Shown: positions 8,702 through 18,321 of the stretch, one piece after another
Position numbering within the stretch: the stretch's first letter is position 1
Layout: every line of letters begins with the position of its first letter
Assembly (NCBI GenBank): GCA_003279005.1
Contig: QCBY01000003.1
Span: forward strand, 1-64,000
From: Prochlorococcus sp. AG-347-J22
Lineage (GTDB): Bacteria; Cyanobacteriota; Cyanobacteriia; PCC-6307; Cyanobiaceae
Length of the DNA: 64,000 nt
Direction of reading: 5' to 3'
Notes under the pieces: generated by a model
Told to the model about the DNA's origin: nothing
Databases searched by the model: none
What the model saw: only the letters and a program-made list of their open reading frames with translations
Made by a program: the position numbers and the translations under genes

Positions 8702-10591
8702 ATGAATAGTTTTTTATTCTTGAAAATAACTTACCTATTGAGGTATTTACTTAATCTAAAAATCAAGTATAGAAAAATCTACTTCATATTTAGTGATCTT
8801 TTACTTTTGACTTTTTCATATGTATCTTCATTATGGTTATTAGATTTAGGTTACAACATTAAATATAAATATTTTTTGTTTTTTCTGTTTTTTACTTCAC
8901 TTTATTTAGTTTTCGGAAATTATTATAAAAATCTAACTAGATATTCTTCTAGTTTCGGATTTTATAAATTAGCAATTAAAAATACTCTATTAATTATTTC
9001 TATACAAATTGTATTTAAATTATTTTTTGGTTTTTATTCTTATCCATTTAAGTTTTGGTTGCTTTTGTGTTTTTTAAGCTCCTCTTTTACAATTGCATTT
9101 AGAGTTTTTATAAGAGATCTAATAACTTTTTTCAATATATCTCCTAGAAATAATGTAAGTAAAATTGCTATTTATGGTACTGGTCAAAGTGAAGTTTTAA
9201 TAAGTCAGCAAATTCTTTTAACAGGAACACATAATATTGTTGCATTTATCGATGATAATCCAGATTTAGAAAATAGAGATATAAATGGTATTAAAGTTAA
9301 ATCTTTAAAGCAAATATCTAATTTAGATTTTGATCAATTGCTTGTTTCAACTTTATCTATTAATTCAAATCAATGGTTGAATATTCTTAAACAAATAAAA
9401 ATAATAAAGCCTAGGATTAGAGTCTTAAAAATACCTTCAATTAATAGTATTGAAGATGGAATAGAAAAAATAGATTCACTTAAACCTATATCTTTAGATG
9501 ATCTATTATTTCGCGAAATTGTTCCTCCCAAGGAGAATTTGCTTGGTCCAGGAATTAAAGATAGAGTTGCATTAGTTACTGGGGCTGCTGGCTCTATTGG
9601 TAAAGAGCTAAGTCTACAAATTTTATCTTTAAAACCTTCAAAACTTATTGTTGTAGATTTTAGTGAACCTAATCTTTTTGAGCTTAAAAACCTTTTAATT
9701 AAAAATAACTTTCATAATCAGAAAATATATTGCGAATTAGGTAACACTGCTGATGATAAATTTATGCAAAATGTCTTTATAAAGCATAATCCTGATATTT
9801 TATTTCATGCTTCTGCCTACAAACATGTAACTTTATTAGAAGAGAATCAAATTGAGGCTGTAAAAAATAATATAAAATCTACCCTTAATATTTGTAAGCT
9901 TGCTTATAAATTTAATACCAAAAAAATTATACTAATTTCTTCTGATAAGGCTGTAAGACCAACAAGCCTTATGGGAGTTACTAAAAGAATTTCTGAATTA
10001 ATTGTAAGTAGTTTTGCAGAAAAATCTAAAACTACAAAGAATAAAGAAAAATTAGTATTTTCTATGGTGCGTTTCGGAAATGTTTTAGGTTCGTCAGGGT
10101 CAGTTGTTCCAATTTTTCAAAAACAAATAGAAGATGGAGGACCAGTAACTGTAACTGATCCTAGTGTAACTAGATACTTTATGACTATTTCTGAAGCGGC
10201 TTCTTTAGTTATTCAATCATCTGTTTTAGCGAAAGGAGAGGGCGAAGTTTTTTTATTAGATATGGGTAAGCCAATGCAAATAAAAAAGCTTGCAGAACAA
10301 ATGATACTTTTAAATGGTCTAAAAATTAAAAATGAAGAAAATCCTGATGGAGATATTGAAATTGTTTATAGAGGTTTAGGGTCTGGTGAAAAATTACACG
10401 AAGAATTATTAATTGATGGTAAATCAGAAAAGACTTCTCATCCCTTAATTTTTAAAGCAATTGAGAAATCCTTGGATTTCAATGATTTAAAAGAGAAACT
10501 TGATAATTTATACATTCATTTAAATAAAAATGAAATTAAAAAAACAATTGAAATTCTTAGGGAAATAATACCTGAATGGTTAAGAGAATAA
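8702..10591 (+). CDS. WbpM/CapD/PglF-type UDP-HexNAc 4,6-dehydratase, membrane-anchored
   Basis: 629 residues. Residues 20-140 hold about four membrane helices; a first Rossmann domain follows (IYGTGQSEV at 158-165), then the catalytic SDR domain with TGAAGSIG at 293-300, the ISSDKAVRP segment at about 412-420 and MGVTK at 424-428. In WbpM-type enzymes the catalytic Tyr is replaced by Met, which agrees with the Met in MGVTK. The reaction converts UDP-GlcNAc to the 4-keto-6-deoxy intermediate. Last gene of the plus-strand polysaccharide operon, followed by a convergent spacer with a perfect 18-base palindrome. Confidence 0.92.
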   Translation: MNSFLFLKITYLLRYLLNLKIKYRKIYFIFSDLLLLTFSYVSSLWLLDLGYNIKYKYFLFFLFFTSLYLVFGNYYKNLTRYSSSFGFYKLAIKNTLLIISIQIVFKLFFGFYSYPFKFWLLLCFLSSSFTIAFRVFIRDLITFFNISPRNNVSKIAIYGTGQSEVLISQQILLTGTHNIVAFIDDNPDLENRDINGIKVKSLKQISNLDFDQLLVSTLSINSNQWLNILKQIKIIKPRIRVLKIPSINSIEDGIEKIDSLKPISLDDLLFREIVPPKENLLGPGIKDRVALVTGAAGSIGKELSLQILSLKPSKLIVVDFSEPNLFELKNLLIKNNFHNQKIYCELGNTADDKFMQNVFIKHNPDILFHASAYKHVTLLEENQIEAVKNNIKSTLNICKLAYKFNTKKIILISSDKAVRPTSLMGVTKRISELIVSSFAEKSKTTKNKEKLVFSMVRFGNVLGSSGSVVPIFQKQIEDGGPVTVTDPSVTRYFMTISEAASLVIQSSVLAKGEGEVFLLDMGKPMQIKKLAEQMILLNGLKIKNEENPDGDIEIVYRGLGSGEKLHEELLIDGKSEKTSHPLIFKAIEKSLDFNDLKEKLDNLYIHLNKNEIKKTIEILREIIPEWLRE

Positions 10592-10635
10592 CTTCTTAAA
10601 AAAATTTTTTATCTAATTCAATATCATCTTGCTAT

Positions 10636-10653
10636 CTTAAAATCGATTTTAAG
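10636..10653. repeat. Perfect 18-bp palindrome in convergent spacer
   Basis: The sequence CTTAAAATCGATTTTAAG equals its own reverse complement. It lies between the convergent 3' ends of the WbpM-like gene and manC. No U-tract follows directly and there is no loop, so it is not a classical terminator; it might be a protein-binding site or a chance palindrome in AT-rich DNA. Confidence 0.5.
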
Positions 10654-10779
10654 TAATCGTTTAGATTTTATTATTTTACTTTATTTAGTAAATGTTTACA
10701 GGCATTAAACTCTATAAAACTATATAAATCTCTCACAACAAGTGAAGAATATTTTTTCTTTCATAATAAAAATCTTAAC

Positions 10780-12222
10780 TTAATTATTTATTCTCCCGTA
10801 ATCGTCTTTGAACCTCACAATATCATCCTCTCCAATATAATCTCCACTCTGAATTTCAATTAGAGTTAAATTAATTTTACCTGGATTACTTAATCTATGC
10901 TTTGAACCTAAAGGGATAAATGTACTTTGATTTTCGCTTAAAACTAAACTCTTATTGTCTATTTCTACTTTTGCAGTACCTTTAACTACTATCCAATGTT
11001 CAGTTCTATGATGATGCATTTGTAAGGAAAGTTTTGATCCAGGATTCACTTCAATGCTTTTAACAAGCCACTTTTCATTCTCTACTAAAGAAGTATATGA
11101 TCCCCATGGACGATATATCTTTCTATGAGTATTTATCTCTTTATATCCTTTTTTATCAAGTTTATTTAATACTTTTTTTATTTTGTTTAATTCATTTTTG
11201 TTAGCAGCAAGTATTGCATCAGCCGTCTCTACAAGTATTAAATTTTTTAAACCCAGAGTAACTAAAAGACTATTTTCACTCCTTATATAGCAATCACTTG
11301 ACCCCTCATTGAAAACTTTACCTTTAATCACATTACCTAAAGAATCTTTTTTTTCGTTATCCCATAATGATTCCCAATTACCAATATCACTCCATCCTGC
11401 ATCTAAAGGAAGAACTAAACCTAAATTAGTTTTTTCCATAACTGCGATATCTATTGGGACATTTGGAGATTTAGAAAAAGAATCTCCTTCAATTCTTATG
11501 AAATCGAGATCTCTAACACTATTACTTAGTGCTTCTTTACAAGACTCTAAAACTAAGGGCGCATATTTATTCAGCTCTTCAATAATTAAGCTATTTTTGA
11601 ATAAGAACATTCCACTATTCCAAGTATATTTTTTTGACTTAAAAAGTTTTTGAGCTAATTCTTTATTTGGCTTCTCGATAAATCTTTTAATCCGACTACC
11701 TTTAATATTATTTTTATCAAGAACAAATTCACTTTCTATATATCCATAAGCTGTCTCAGGGTGATTAGGGACTATTCCGAATGTGACTAAATTATTTTCT
11801 AAAGCAGCATTGCATCCTTGTTGTAAAACTTCTGTGAAAACATTTAGATCTCTTATTATATGATCAGCTGATAATATTAATAACAAAGGATCTTCTTGTT
11901 CTTCTTCTAAAGCTTTGATAGCACCCAGAGCAATTGCAGGAGCTGTGTTTTTGCCTTCATTTTCAAGTATTATCGCTTTTGGTTTTACATTTATATCTCT
12001 CATTTGTTGTGCCACTAAGAATCTATGTTCCTCGTTGCAAATAATAATTGGTTCAGTAATTCCACTTAAAAAAGATATTCGTTCTTGAGTCTGTTGTAAA
12101 AGTGACTTCTTATTATCTCCGTGAAGAGCTAAAAATTGTTTGGGATAACTTTGTCTTGAAAGAGGCCATAATCTAGATCCTTTTCCTCCACATAAGATTA
12201 TAGGAATTATTGTTTTTTCCAT
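10780..12222 (-). CDS. manC: Mannose-1-phosphate guanylyltransferase / mannose-6-phosphate isomerase
   Basis: 480 residues, the usual length for bifunctional type II GMP-PMI proteins. The N-terminal nucleotidyltransferase domain has GGKGSRLWPLSRQSYPKQFL at residues 12-31 and the FIEKP motif. The C-terminal cupin domain (about 365-480) has RPWGSY, QMHHHRTEHW and GDYIGEDDIVRFKDDYGR, the metal site and terminal motif of the isomerase. It converts mannose-1-P plus GTP to GDP-mannose, the substrate of Gmd encoded nearby. It is convergent with the plus-strand polysaccharide operon and followed upstream by a 485-base gap, so it probably has its own promoter. Confidence 0.96.
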   Translation of the reverse strand: MEKTIIPIILCGGKGSRLWPLSRQSYPKQFLALHGDNKKSLLQQTQERISFLSGITEPIIICNEEHRFLVAQQMRDINVKPKAIILENEGKNTAPAIALGAIKALEEEQEDPLLLILSADHIIRDLNVFTEVLQQGCNAALENNLVTFGIVPNHPETAYGYIESEFVLDKNNIKGSRIKRFIEKPNKELAQKLFKSKKYTWNSGMFLFKNSLIIEELNKYAPLVLESCKEALSNSVRDLDFIRIEGDSFSKSPNVPIDIAVMEKTNLGLVLPLDAGWSDIGNWESLWDNEKKDSLGNVIKGKVFNEGSSDCYIRSENSLLVTLGLKNLILVETADAILAANKNELNKIKKVLNKLDKKGYKEINTHRKIYRPWGSYTSLVENEKWLVKSIEVNPGSKLSLQMHHHRTEHWIVVKGTAKVEIDNKSLVLSENQSTFIPLGSKHRLSNPGKINLTLIEIQSGDYIGEDDIVRFKDDYGRINN

Positions 12223-12707
12223 TAATATTAAACTTCACTATTAAAATATTACTACAAAGATTTTTAATAACTCAATGAATAAAAGTTCATCTTTTGAAGA
12301 TTTACAGAATATTTTCTTCTAAATTACTATAAAATCAAGATTAAGTACATCGGATTAATAGATTTTTGATATCAATGTCTCTAAAATTTATATCAAAAAA
12401 AGAGTTTTATTTTTTTTCAAAAATTTTGATAAAAATATTTTAATTTTTAGTGATACTTTTACAAAGTAAAATTCCTAATTAATGAAATGAAAATTATTGA
12501 AAAGTATTAATTTCAAAAATAAAAATAGTAAATTTAAATTTCTTGAATATTTTAAAATTTTTATACCTTTTTATAATTTTAACGATTTGTATTTTGTCTT
12601 AATTCTTTCTTACTTCTGGCAGGAATAAATGTCTAATCTTTCGAAAAAAAAAGATTTTAAAAAATTTGCTATAAACAAACCTTATGATTGTTCCAAACTT
12701 ATTAAGC
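12223..12707. other. Gene-poor AT-rich spacer between manC and fcl
   Basis: 485 bases, extremely A+T-rich. It should contain the manC promoter on the minus strand. The only open frame with a ribosome-site-like AGGA in front is a 29-codon plus-strand frame from ATG 12629 to TAA 12718 (lysine-rich, starting MSNLSKKKDF), which runs into the 3' end of fcl; I cannot tell a remnant from chance. No RNA gene or repeat was recognised. Confidence 0.5.
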
Positions 12708-13703
12708 TTATCTTCTAAGTTTATTTTCTTTAAGTTCTTCCTTGTAATCTTTATAGGCAGTTAAGAGTCCTTCATTCAAAGATATTTTTGATTTCCAGCC
12801 TAATTTCTCTAATTTTGAAACATTCAATAGTTTTCTAAGTGTCCCATCGGGTTTTTCTTTGTTCCAAATAATATCTCCTTTAAATGAGGTGATATTAGCA
12901 ATCATCTCGGCAAGCTCTTTTATACTTAAATCGATTCCTGTCCCAACATTAAGCCAATTTAAGGGCTCTCCTAATTCATCTAAAGGGGCATCATTTTTAT
13001 TAGGATCCCAATTTTCTAAGGCAAAAATTGAAGCATCCGCAAGATCATCAACATGCATAAATTCTCTCTTTGGATTTCCTGATCCCCAACATTCTATATA
13101 TTGTTTTTGTTCTAGTTTGTGCGAATGAAATCTATCAAGAAAAGCTGGTAGGACGTGACTATTGGATGAATGATAATTATCGCCTTTACCATAGAGATTA
13201 GTTGGCATAAGGGATATTGCATCAAATCCATACTGTTTTCTTAATGACTGACATAATTTAATTCCACAAATCTTAGCTAATGCATAGCCTTCATTAGTTT
13301 GCTCAAGTGAACTTTTAAGCAATTCATCTTCTTTTATGGGTTGACTCGCATTCTTTGGATAAACGCAACTACTACCTAAAAAAAGTAATCTTCTTACATT
13401 ATTTTTCCATGCACCTTCAATAACATTATTTTGAATCTTTAAGTTATCTAATAGAAAATCAACTGGGTATGTTTTATTTGCCAATATCCCACCTACCTTG
13501 GCAGCAGCGAAAATCACTATATCTGGTTTATTTTTCTTAAACCATTTAAAGACTAGATCTGAGTCTTTGAGATCAAGTTTAGAACTATCAGGGAAAATTA
13601 AATTTTTGTACCCTAAATTATTTAACCTTCTTATTATGGCACTCCCAGCCATGCCACTTCCACCAGCTATAAAAATTTTATCTTGCTTATTTATTAGTGT
13701 CAT
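12708..13703 (-). CDS. fcl: GDP-L-fucose synthase
   Basis: 331 residues, extended SDR. IFIAGGSGMAGSAIIRRL is the NADP-binding glycine motif, LGSSCVYP carries the catalytic Ser region, YALAKICG is the Tyr-x3-Lys pair, and NLYGKGDNYHSSNSHVLPA is the GDP-sugar loop characteristic of GDP-fucose synthases. It epimerises and reduces GDP-4-keto-6-deoxy-mannose to GDP-L-fucose. It lies 16 bases downstream of gmd on the same strand, forming a two-gene pathway unit. The product is probably a donor for the polysaccharide made by the adjacent island. Confidence 0.96.
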   Translation of the reverse strand: MTLINKQDKIFIAGGSGMAGSAIIRRLNNLGYKNLIFPDSSKLDLKDSDLVFKWFKKNKPDIVIFAAAKVGGILANKTYPVDFLLDNLKIQNNVIEGAWKNNVRRLLFLGSSCVYPKNASQPIKEDELLKSSLEQTNEGYALAKICGIKLCQSLRKQYGFDAISLMPTNLYGKGDNYHSSNSHVLPAFLDRFHSHKLEQKQYIECWGSGNPKREFMHVDDLADASIFALENWDPNKNDAPLDELGEPLNWLNVGTGIDLSIKELAEMIANITSFKGDIIWNKEKPDGTLRKLLNVSKLEKLGWKSKISLNEGLLTAYKDYKEELKENKLRR

Positions 13704-13719
13704 CTAATATGAACCATTT

Positions 13720-14832
13720 TTATTCTTGAGGGCTATTTATTTGAAAACCAGATTTTTTTAAAATAGAGTCTTTCCTTGCTTCTTCTTTATCGGATTCTAT
13801 CATCTCCTTTATTAACTCTTCTAATGAAGTTTTTGGGGTCCAACCTAATTCTAGGGCTGCTTTTTTTGATTCGCCAAGAAGAAATTCAACTTCGGTGGGT
13901 CTAAAGTATCTGGGATCAACTCTAATAACTATTTCCATAGTATCAGCTCTTCTTCCTACTTCGTTTAATCCTTCTCCTTCCCAAATTATCCCAGCTTTCC
14001 CTTTATCACTCCATCCAAGATAACAAGCACTTAACTCAGCAAATTTTCTGATACTTTCTGCTCTCCCAGTCGAAATAACATAATCTTTTGGTTCTTCTTG
14101 TTGAAGCATTAGCCATTGCATTTCTACATAGTCTCTCGCATGTCCCCAATCCCTTTTTGAATTTAGATTTCCTAAGAAAAGAAGTTTTTCTAAACCTGCA
14201 TCTATTCTCGCAAGCCCCCTTGTGATCTTTCTTGTTATGAAAGTTTCCCCTCGCCTTGGACTTTCGTGATTAAAAAGAATCCCGTTACAAGCGTAAACAT
14301 CATATGCTTCTCTATAGTTTACCGTAATCCAATAGGCATATAATTTCGCAACACCATACGGACTTCTGGGATAGAAAGGTGTTTTTTCATTTTGAGGTGT
14401 TTCTTGAACTAGACCGTATAATTCACTTGTACTTGCTTGATATATTTTTGTTTTTTTTGAGAGACCTAATATTCGAACTGCTTCTAATATTCTTAAGGTA
14501 CCTAAAGCGTCACAGTTTGCTGTATATTCAGGTGTTTCAAAACTGACTGCTACATGACTCTGGGCTCCTAAATTATAAATTTCATCAGGGGATATATCTT
14601 TTATTAGTCTTAATAAGTTTGTACTATCAGTAAGGTCGCCATAATGCATGAAAAATCTTGGGTTGTTTTCATGTGGATCTTGATATAGATGATCTACCCT
14701 TTGTGTATTTAAGCTACTACTTCTCCTTTTGATTCCATGTACTTCATAGTTTTTATTTAAGAGGAATTCAACTAGATAACTCCCGTCTTGTCCAGTGACT
14801 CCAGTAATTAAAGCTTTTTTATCCATTATCAT
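13720..14832 (-). CDS. gmd: GDP-mannose 4,6-dehydratase
   Basis: 370 residues, typical length. The N-terminus has [19 protein letters not shown] (NADP site) and [19 protein letters not shown], highly specific to Gmd; [10 protein letters not shown] and [17 protein letters not shown] give the catalytic Thr, Glu, Tyr and Lys. It converts GDP-mannose to the 4-keto-6-deoxy sugar used by Fcl. Two ATGs occur close together (14832 and 14826); either is possible. With manC this gives the full route from mannose-1-P to GDP-L-fucose within 4 kb. Confidence 0.97.
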   Translation of the reverse strand: MIMDKKALITGVTGQDGSYLVEFLLNKNYEVHGIKRRSSSLNTQRVDHLYQDPHENNPRFFMHYGDLTDSTNLLRLIKDISPDEIYNLGAQSHVAVSFETPEYTANCDALGTLRILEAVRILGLSKKTKIYQASTSELYGLVQETPQNEKTPFYPRSPYGVAKLYAYWITVNYREAYDVYACNGILFNHESPRRGETFITRKITRGLARIDAGLEKLLFLGNLNSKRDWGHARDYVEMQWLMLQQEEPKDYVISTGRAESIRKFAELSACYLGWSDKGKAGIIWEGEGLNEVGRRADTMEIVIRVDPRYFRPTEVEFLLGESKKAALELGWTPKTSLEELIKEMIESDKEEARKDSILKKSGFQINSPQE

Positions 14833-15037
14833 ATAAATTTTATTAATACTTTTTTAAAATGCATATCTCATTGTTTATTTAAATATAGATTCAATTATAT
14901 ATCTTCATAAAAGTGATTTCTATTCATCTAAATAAAAAGTTAATTTCTCTTTTAATCTCTTTCTTTTGAATTTTTCATAAGTGTTTCTTATCCGTAAGAG
15001 GAATTTTTAATATAAGGGACATTTCTTGAATTTATAC

Positions 15038-15110
<73 letters not shown>

Positions 15111-15596
15111 TTATGTTTCTCATTTCTTTAGTTAATCAGCTTTTCACTCAGTTAACAAAATCTTGGGAAAAAGAAACAAATATTTTATTTATAACCTTAT
15201 TATCTTAATACAGCCTTGCTCTTGCTACCAGTAATTTTTTAAATTTAAATACTACAGATAAAATTAATGTTATTAATATAAAATTTCTCCTAAATTATTT
15301 TCTTATTTCACTATTTCTAAAGTTATTCTTAATCCTTTTTTGGATAGATAATTTAAATCAAATCAATTAGGCATAGCTTTCAGGATATTTTTTTAATCAT
15401 ATATCTAATCATGAACTTCATAAATTAATAACTATCTTGAGTAAAGGGATTAAAAATTTAAGAGAATGATATTTATAAATTTTATTGGCTATAAAAAGGA
15501 AAATTTGATACATATCAATTTTTATAACAAGAAATTTTTGAAAAAATAAATTTATTTAGAATTAATATATAGAATTAAGAAAAATTTTTATTAATT
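15111..15596. other. Gene-poor AT-rich spacer
   Basis: 486 bases between tRNA-Arg and the HTH protein. I see no open frame with a credible ribosome site, no stable hairpin and no known RNA motif. It must hold the promoters of the tRNA (minus) and of the HTH gene (plus). It may be eroded sequence from the island border. Confidence 0.4.
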
Positions 15597-16283
15597 TTGG
15601 CTAAAAGGCTCACAGATAATCAAAAGGAAAAATTAACGGAAGAATTTATTAATGGAAAGAATATCAATGATTTAGTGGATGAATTTAAATCTACCAAATT
15701 AACAATCTCTAGATATTTAAAAAAAAATCTTGGAGCAAAAACCTACCAAAGTTTGATAGAGAAAAGTAAAACTTCCAAAAGTTTATTAGTTAATCAAGAA
15801 ATATCATCTTCAATGAAGAATGAAAATCTGAAGAATGATAAAGTCCTAAAAAAAGATATTTTTTATAAAGAAGCTGATAACTCAAATATTATTGAAGAAG
15901 AATCTAATTTTGCTTTAAATGACTTTGTGGAGGTTGCACCTCTAAATTATGAGATTGAAAATACTCCCCAAAAAGACTTATCTTCGATTCCTATTTCAGA
16001 TATAGAATTACCAAAAGTTGTTTTCATGATTGTTGATAAAAAAATTGAATTGCAAACAAAACTTCTTAATGATTATCCTGAGTGGCAATTCCTTTCAAAA
16101 GAAGAATTAGATAGAAATACAATACAAATATTTTATGATATGAAGATTGCAAAACGCTATTGTTCAAAAGAACAAAAAGTTATTAAAGTCCCAAACACTG
16201 CTGTATTTAGAATTGTCGCACCTCTTTTGATATCCAGAGGAATTTCAAGAATAGTTACTTCTGATAAATTGATAGCATTTTAG
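15597..16283 (+). CDS. Helix-turn-helix domain protein of unknown function
   Basis: 228 residues, TTG start, chosen because the conserved-looking MAKRLTDNQKEKL begins there and no ATG is near. Residues about 5-45 (TDNQKEKLTEEFINGKNIND, then a second helix and TKLTISRYLKKNLG) form a homeodomain-like HTH as in transposase or resolvase N-termini. A variable acidic linker (about 60-125) leads to a conserved C-terminal domain with LPKVVFMIVDKKIELQ and a VFRIVAPLLISRGISRIV ending. I do not recognise the C-terminal domain. It may be a DNA- or RNA-binding regulator; no target is evident. Confidence 0.75.
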   Translation: MAKRLTDNQKEKLTEEFINGKNINDLVDEFKSTKLTISRYLKKNLGAKTYQSLIEKSKTSKSLLVNQEISSSMKNENLKNDKVLKKDIFYKEADNSNIIEEESNFALNDFVEVAPLNYEIENTPQKDLSSIPISDIELPKVVFMIVDKKIELQTKLLNDYPEWQFLSKEELDRNTIQIFYDMKIAKRYCSKEQKVIKVPNTAVFRIVAPLLISRGISRIVTSDKLIAF

Positions 16284-16290
16284 AAATAAA

Positions 16291-16518
16291 TTATTTTTCC
16301 TTTTTTTTATAAAAATTTAGTGTGAAGAGGTTTCCAAAGAGAGACCCAGTTATAAAACTTGTCCCAGTTATGAATCCAACAGGCAAGGATACAGTTTTAT
16401 CTACTAATAAATCAAACTTACTTCTATTGCTATTATTCTGGATTCCTATAATTAAAATTATAAAAAGACAGGAATTGAAGGTAATTACAAAAAATATTTT
16501 TTTTATTAAGTAGGGCAT
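16291..16518 (-). CDS. Small two-helix membrane protein (LapA/DUF1049-like)
   Basis: 75 residues. Two hydrophobic helices (about 5-26 and 45-68) separated by a short polar segment, with a KFDLLVDKTVSLPVGFITGTSF passage, here split as polar turn then glycine-rich second helix, and a Lys-rich C-terminus. This is the layout of LapA-domain small membrane proteins. Convergent with the HTH gene (7 bases apart) and 27 bases downstream of rsmI. Function unknown; the strong helix pattern and tight packing argue that the frame is real. Confidence 0.72.
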   Translation of the reverse strand: MPYLIKKIFFVITFNSCLFIILIIGIQNNSNRSKFDLLVDKTVSLPVGFITGTSFITGSLFGNLFTLNFYKKKEK

Positions 16519-16545
16519 CTTATGAAGATTCTCTATTCCTATAAG

Positions 16546-17409
16546 TTAATATAAATTATAGATCATTTTTCGGGTGAGATTTTCTTTTTTTGCTAGGTAT
16601 TTTGAGGCGGCTGGTAAGCTAAGGCCTGCATCAATTAATGCATAAAGTTCTTTTTTGATAAGTGATTTATTAAAGTCTATTTTTTTAGATTTATTAATAC
16701 CTTTTATAACGATGGTGATTTCCCCCATAATTGTTTTCCCTTCAAAAAACTCTAAAACCATATTTATATTTTTTCCTATGTGCTCTTCAAATTTCTTCGT
16801 TAATTCTCTTGAAACTTGAATCTCTCTTTCACCTCCACAAAAATCTTTTAATTCTCTCAAAAGTTTATTAAGTCTTTGAGGAGATTCAAATAATATTGTT
16901 GTCTTTTCATTATTACTTATTTCTAAAAGAATTTTATTTCTTTCACTTTGTTTCTTTGGTAGAAAACCTTCAAAGATGAATTTAGATGATGGCATTCCAC
17001 TCGAAACAAGGGCTGTTATGGCTGCACAAGGACCTGGAATGCAGATAATGTCTACCCCTAGAGATTTTGCTTCGCAAACTAAATCTTCTCCAGGGTCACA
17101 AATACTAGGCATACCAGCATCACTAACTAAAGCAATAGATTTTCCTTCTTTTAAATGGTTTATTAAGAAAGGGATTTTTTTAAAAGAATTATTCTTATGA
17201 AAACTAATTAGATTATTTTTTATTCCAAATTTACTCATAATTTTTTTTGTTTGCCTTGTATCCTCACAAGCAACTAAAAAAACGTTCTTTATAATATTTA
17301 ATGCTCGCGATGATAGATCATTTAAATTACCAATTGGTGTTCCCACTAAATACAAAACACCATTTTCTGGTTCTTGATTTCTGTGCGATAATGAGATTTT
17401 ATTATTCAT
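16546..17409 (-). CDS. rsmI: 16S rRNA 2'-O-ribose (C1402) methyltransferase
   Basis: 287 residues, tetrapyrrole-methylase fold. Diagnostic segments are LYLVGTPIGNLNDLSSRAL near the N-terminus, CEDTRQTKKI, LVSDAGMPSICDPGEDLV and PGPCAAITALVSSGMPSSKF, all characteristic of RsmI. It uses S-adenosylmethionine to methylate the ribose of C1402 in the ribosomal P-site. The start codon is only 3 bases from the divergent start of the cysQ-like gene, so each promoter must lie inside the opposite coding region or translation starts further in. Confidence 0.96.
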   Translation of the reverse strand: MNNKISLSHRNQEPENGVLYLVGTPIGNLNDLSSRALNIIKNVFLVACEDTRQTKKIMSKFGIKNNLISFHKNNSFKKIPFLINHLKEGKSIALVSDAGMPSICDPGEDLVCEAKSLGVDIICIPGPCAAITALVSSGMPSSKFIFEGFLPKKQSERNKILLEISNNEKTTILFESPQRLNKLLRELKDFCGGEREIQVSRELTKKFEEHIGKNINMVLEFFEGKTIMGEITIVIKGINKSKKIDFNKSLIKKELYALIDAGLSLPAASKYLAKKENLTRKMIYNLY

Positions 17410-17412
17410 TAA

Positions 17413-18321
17413 GTGGTTAACTTACCAGAAGGGTTGGATATAAATTATCTTATCGATGATCTGAAAATTTTGAGCTGGGAGGCTGCGGATATTTTACTTA
17501 AATATTCGAAAATGCTCAAGAAATCAGACTATAAAACTAATATCATTAAAAATGGAGACGAGAAAGATCCTGTAACAATAGCTGATTTAGAGGTGAATGA
17601 TTTAATTCTCAAAAGAATGCAATGTAAATACCCAGATATCGGTTGGAAATTTTTGAGTGAGGAAAATGCAAAGGAGAATCTTAATAATTGTGATATCAAT
17701 TCTGATTGGGTTTGGATACTTGATCCTCTAGATGGTACAAAAGACTTTATCCAAGGAACAGGTAATTATGCAATGCATTTTGCCCTTAACTATAAAAAGA
17801 AACCTTTTCTAGGAGTTGTGCTTGTCCCAGAAAGAGACGAATTATGGATAGCAAATGGGGAAAATATTTGGTGCGATAGAAGAGAACATCCTAATCGAAA
17901 ATTAAATTCCTTTCCTAACAAAAGTTTTGATGATATGACTTTGGTGACGAGCAAAAATCATAATAATCCAATGTTAATGCATTTAATTGATATCTTAGGT
18001 TTTAAAAAAGTTGTAACTATGGGTAGCATTGGTTGCAAAATTGCTTCAATAATTAGAGGTGAAAGTGATATTTATATCTGTCTAAGCTTGCCCGGTAAAA
18101 GTTCACCAAAAGATTGGGATTTTGCTGCTCCAGAAGTCATTTTAAGAACAGCTGGTGGAGCCGTTACAAATTTAGAAAATGAGGAACTTTGCTATGAAAA
18201 ACACAATTTTAATCAGGGAGGAATAATTATTGCTTCAAATAATAAAAAAATGCATGAAGAAATATGTTTTAGGATAAAAGAAATTATTAAAAAAAATAAT
18301 ATTTATTCTTTTTCCTCTTAA
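17413..18321 (+). CDS. cysQ: CysQ-like 3'(2'),5'-bisphosphate nucleotidase / inositol monophosphatase family
   Basis: 302 residues, GTG start. Metal and substrate motifs of the IMPase superfamily are present in order: [13 protein letters not shown] (about 56-68), [20 protein letters not shown] (about 108-127) and [17 protein letters not shown] (about 236-252). The second motif with KDF rather than TNY favours the CysQ/PAP-phosphatase branch, which removes 3'-phosphoadenosine-5'-phosphate from sulfur assimilation. Its 3' end overlaps the convergent pnp stop by 4 bases. An in-frame TTG at 17434 is a possible alternative start. Confidence 0.9.
   Translation: MVNLPEGLDINYLIDDLKILSWEAADILLKYSKMLKKSDYKTNIIKNGDEKDPVTIADLEVNDLILKRMQCKYPDIGWKFLSEENAKENLNNCDINSDWVWILDPLDGTKDFIQGTGNYAMHFALNYKKKPFLGVVLVPERDELWIANGENIWCDRREHPNRKLNSFPNKSFDDMTLVTSKNHNNPMLMHLIDILGFKKVVTMGSIGCKIASIIRGESDIYICLSLPGKSSPKDWDFAAPEVILRTAGGAVTNLENEELCYEKHNFNQGGIIIASNNKKMHEEICFRIKEIIKKNNIYSFSS

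Noticed and set aside
12629-12718. 29-codon frame with an AGGA in front, in the manC-fcl spacer
   Set aside because: Too short and Lys-rich, runs into the 3' end of fcl; cannot be told from chance or a remnant.
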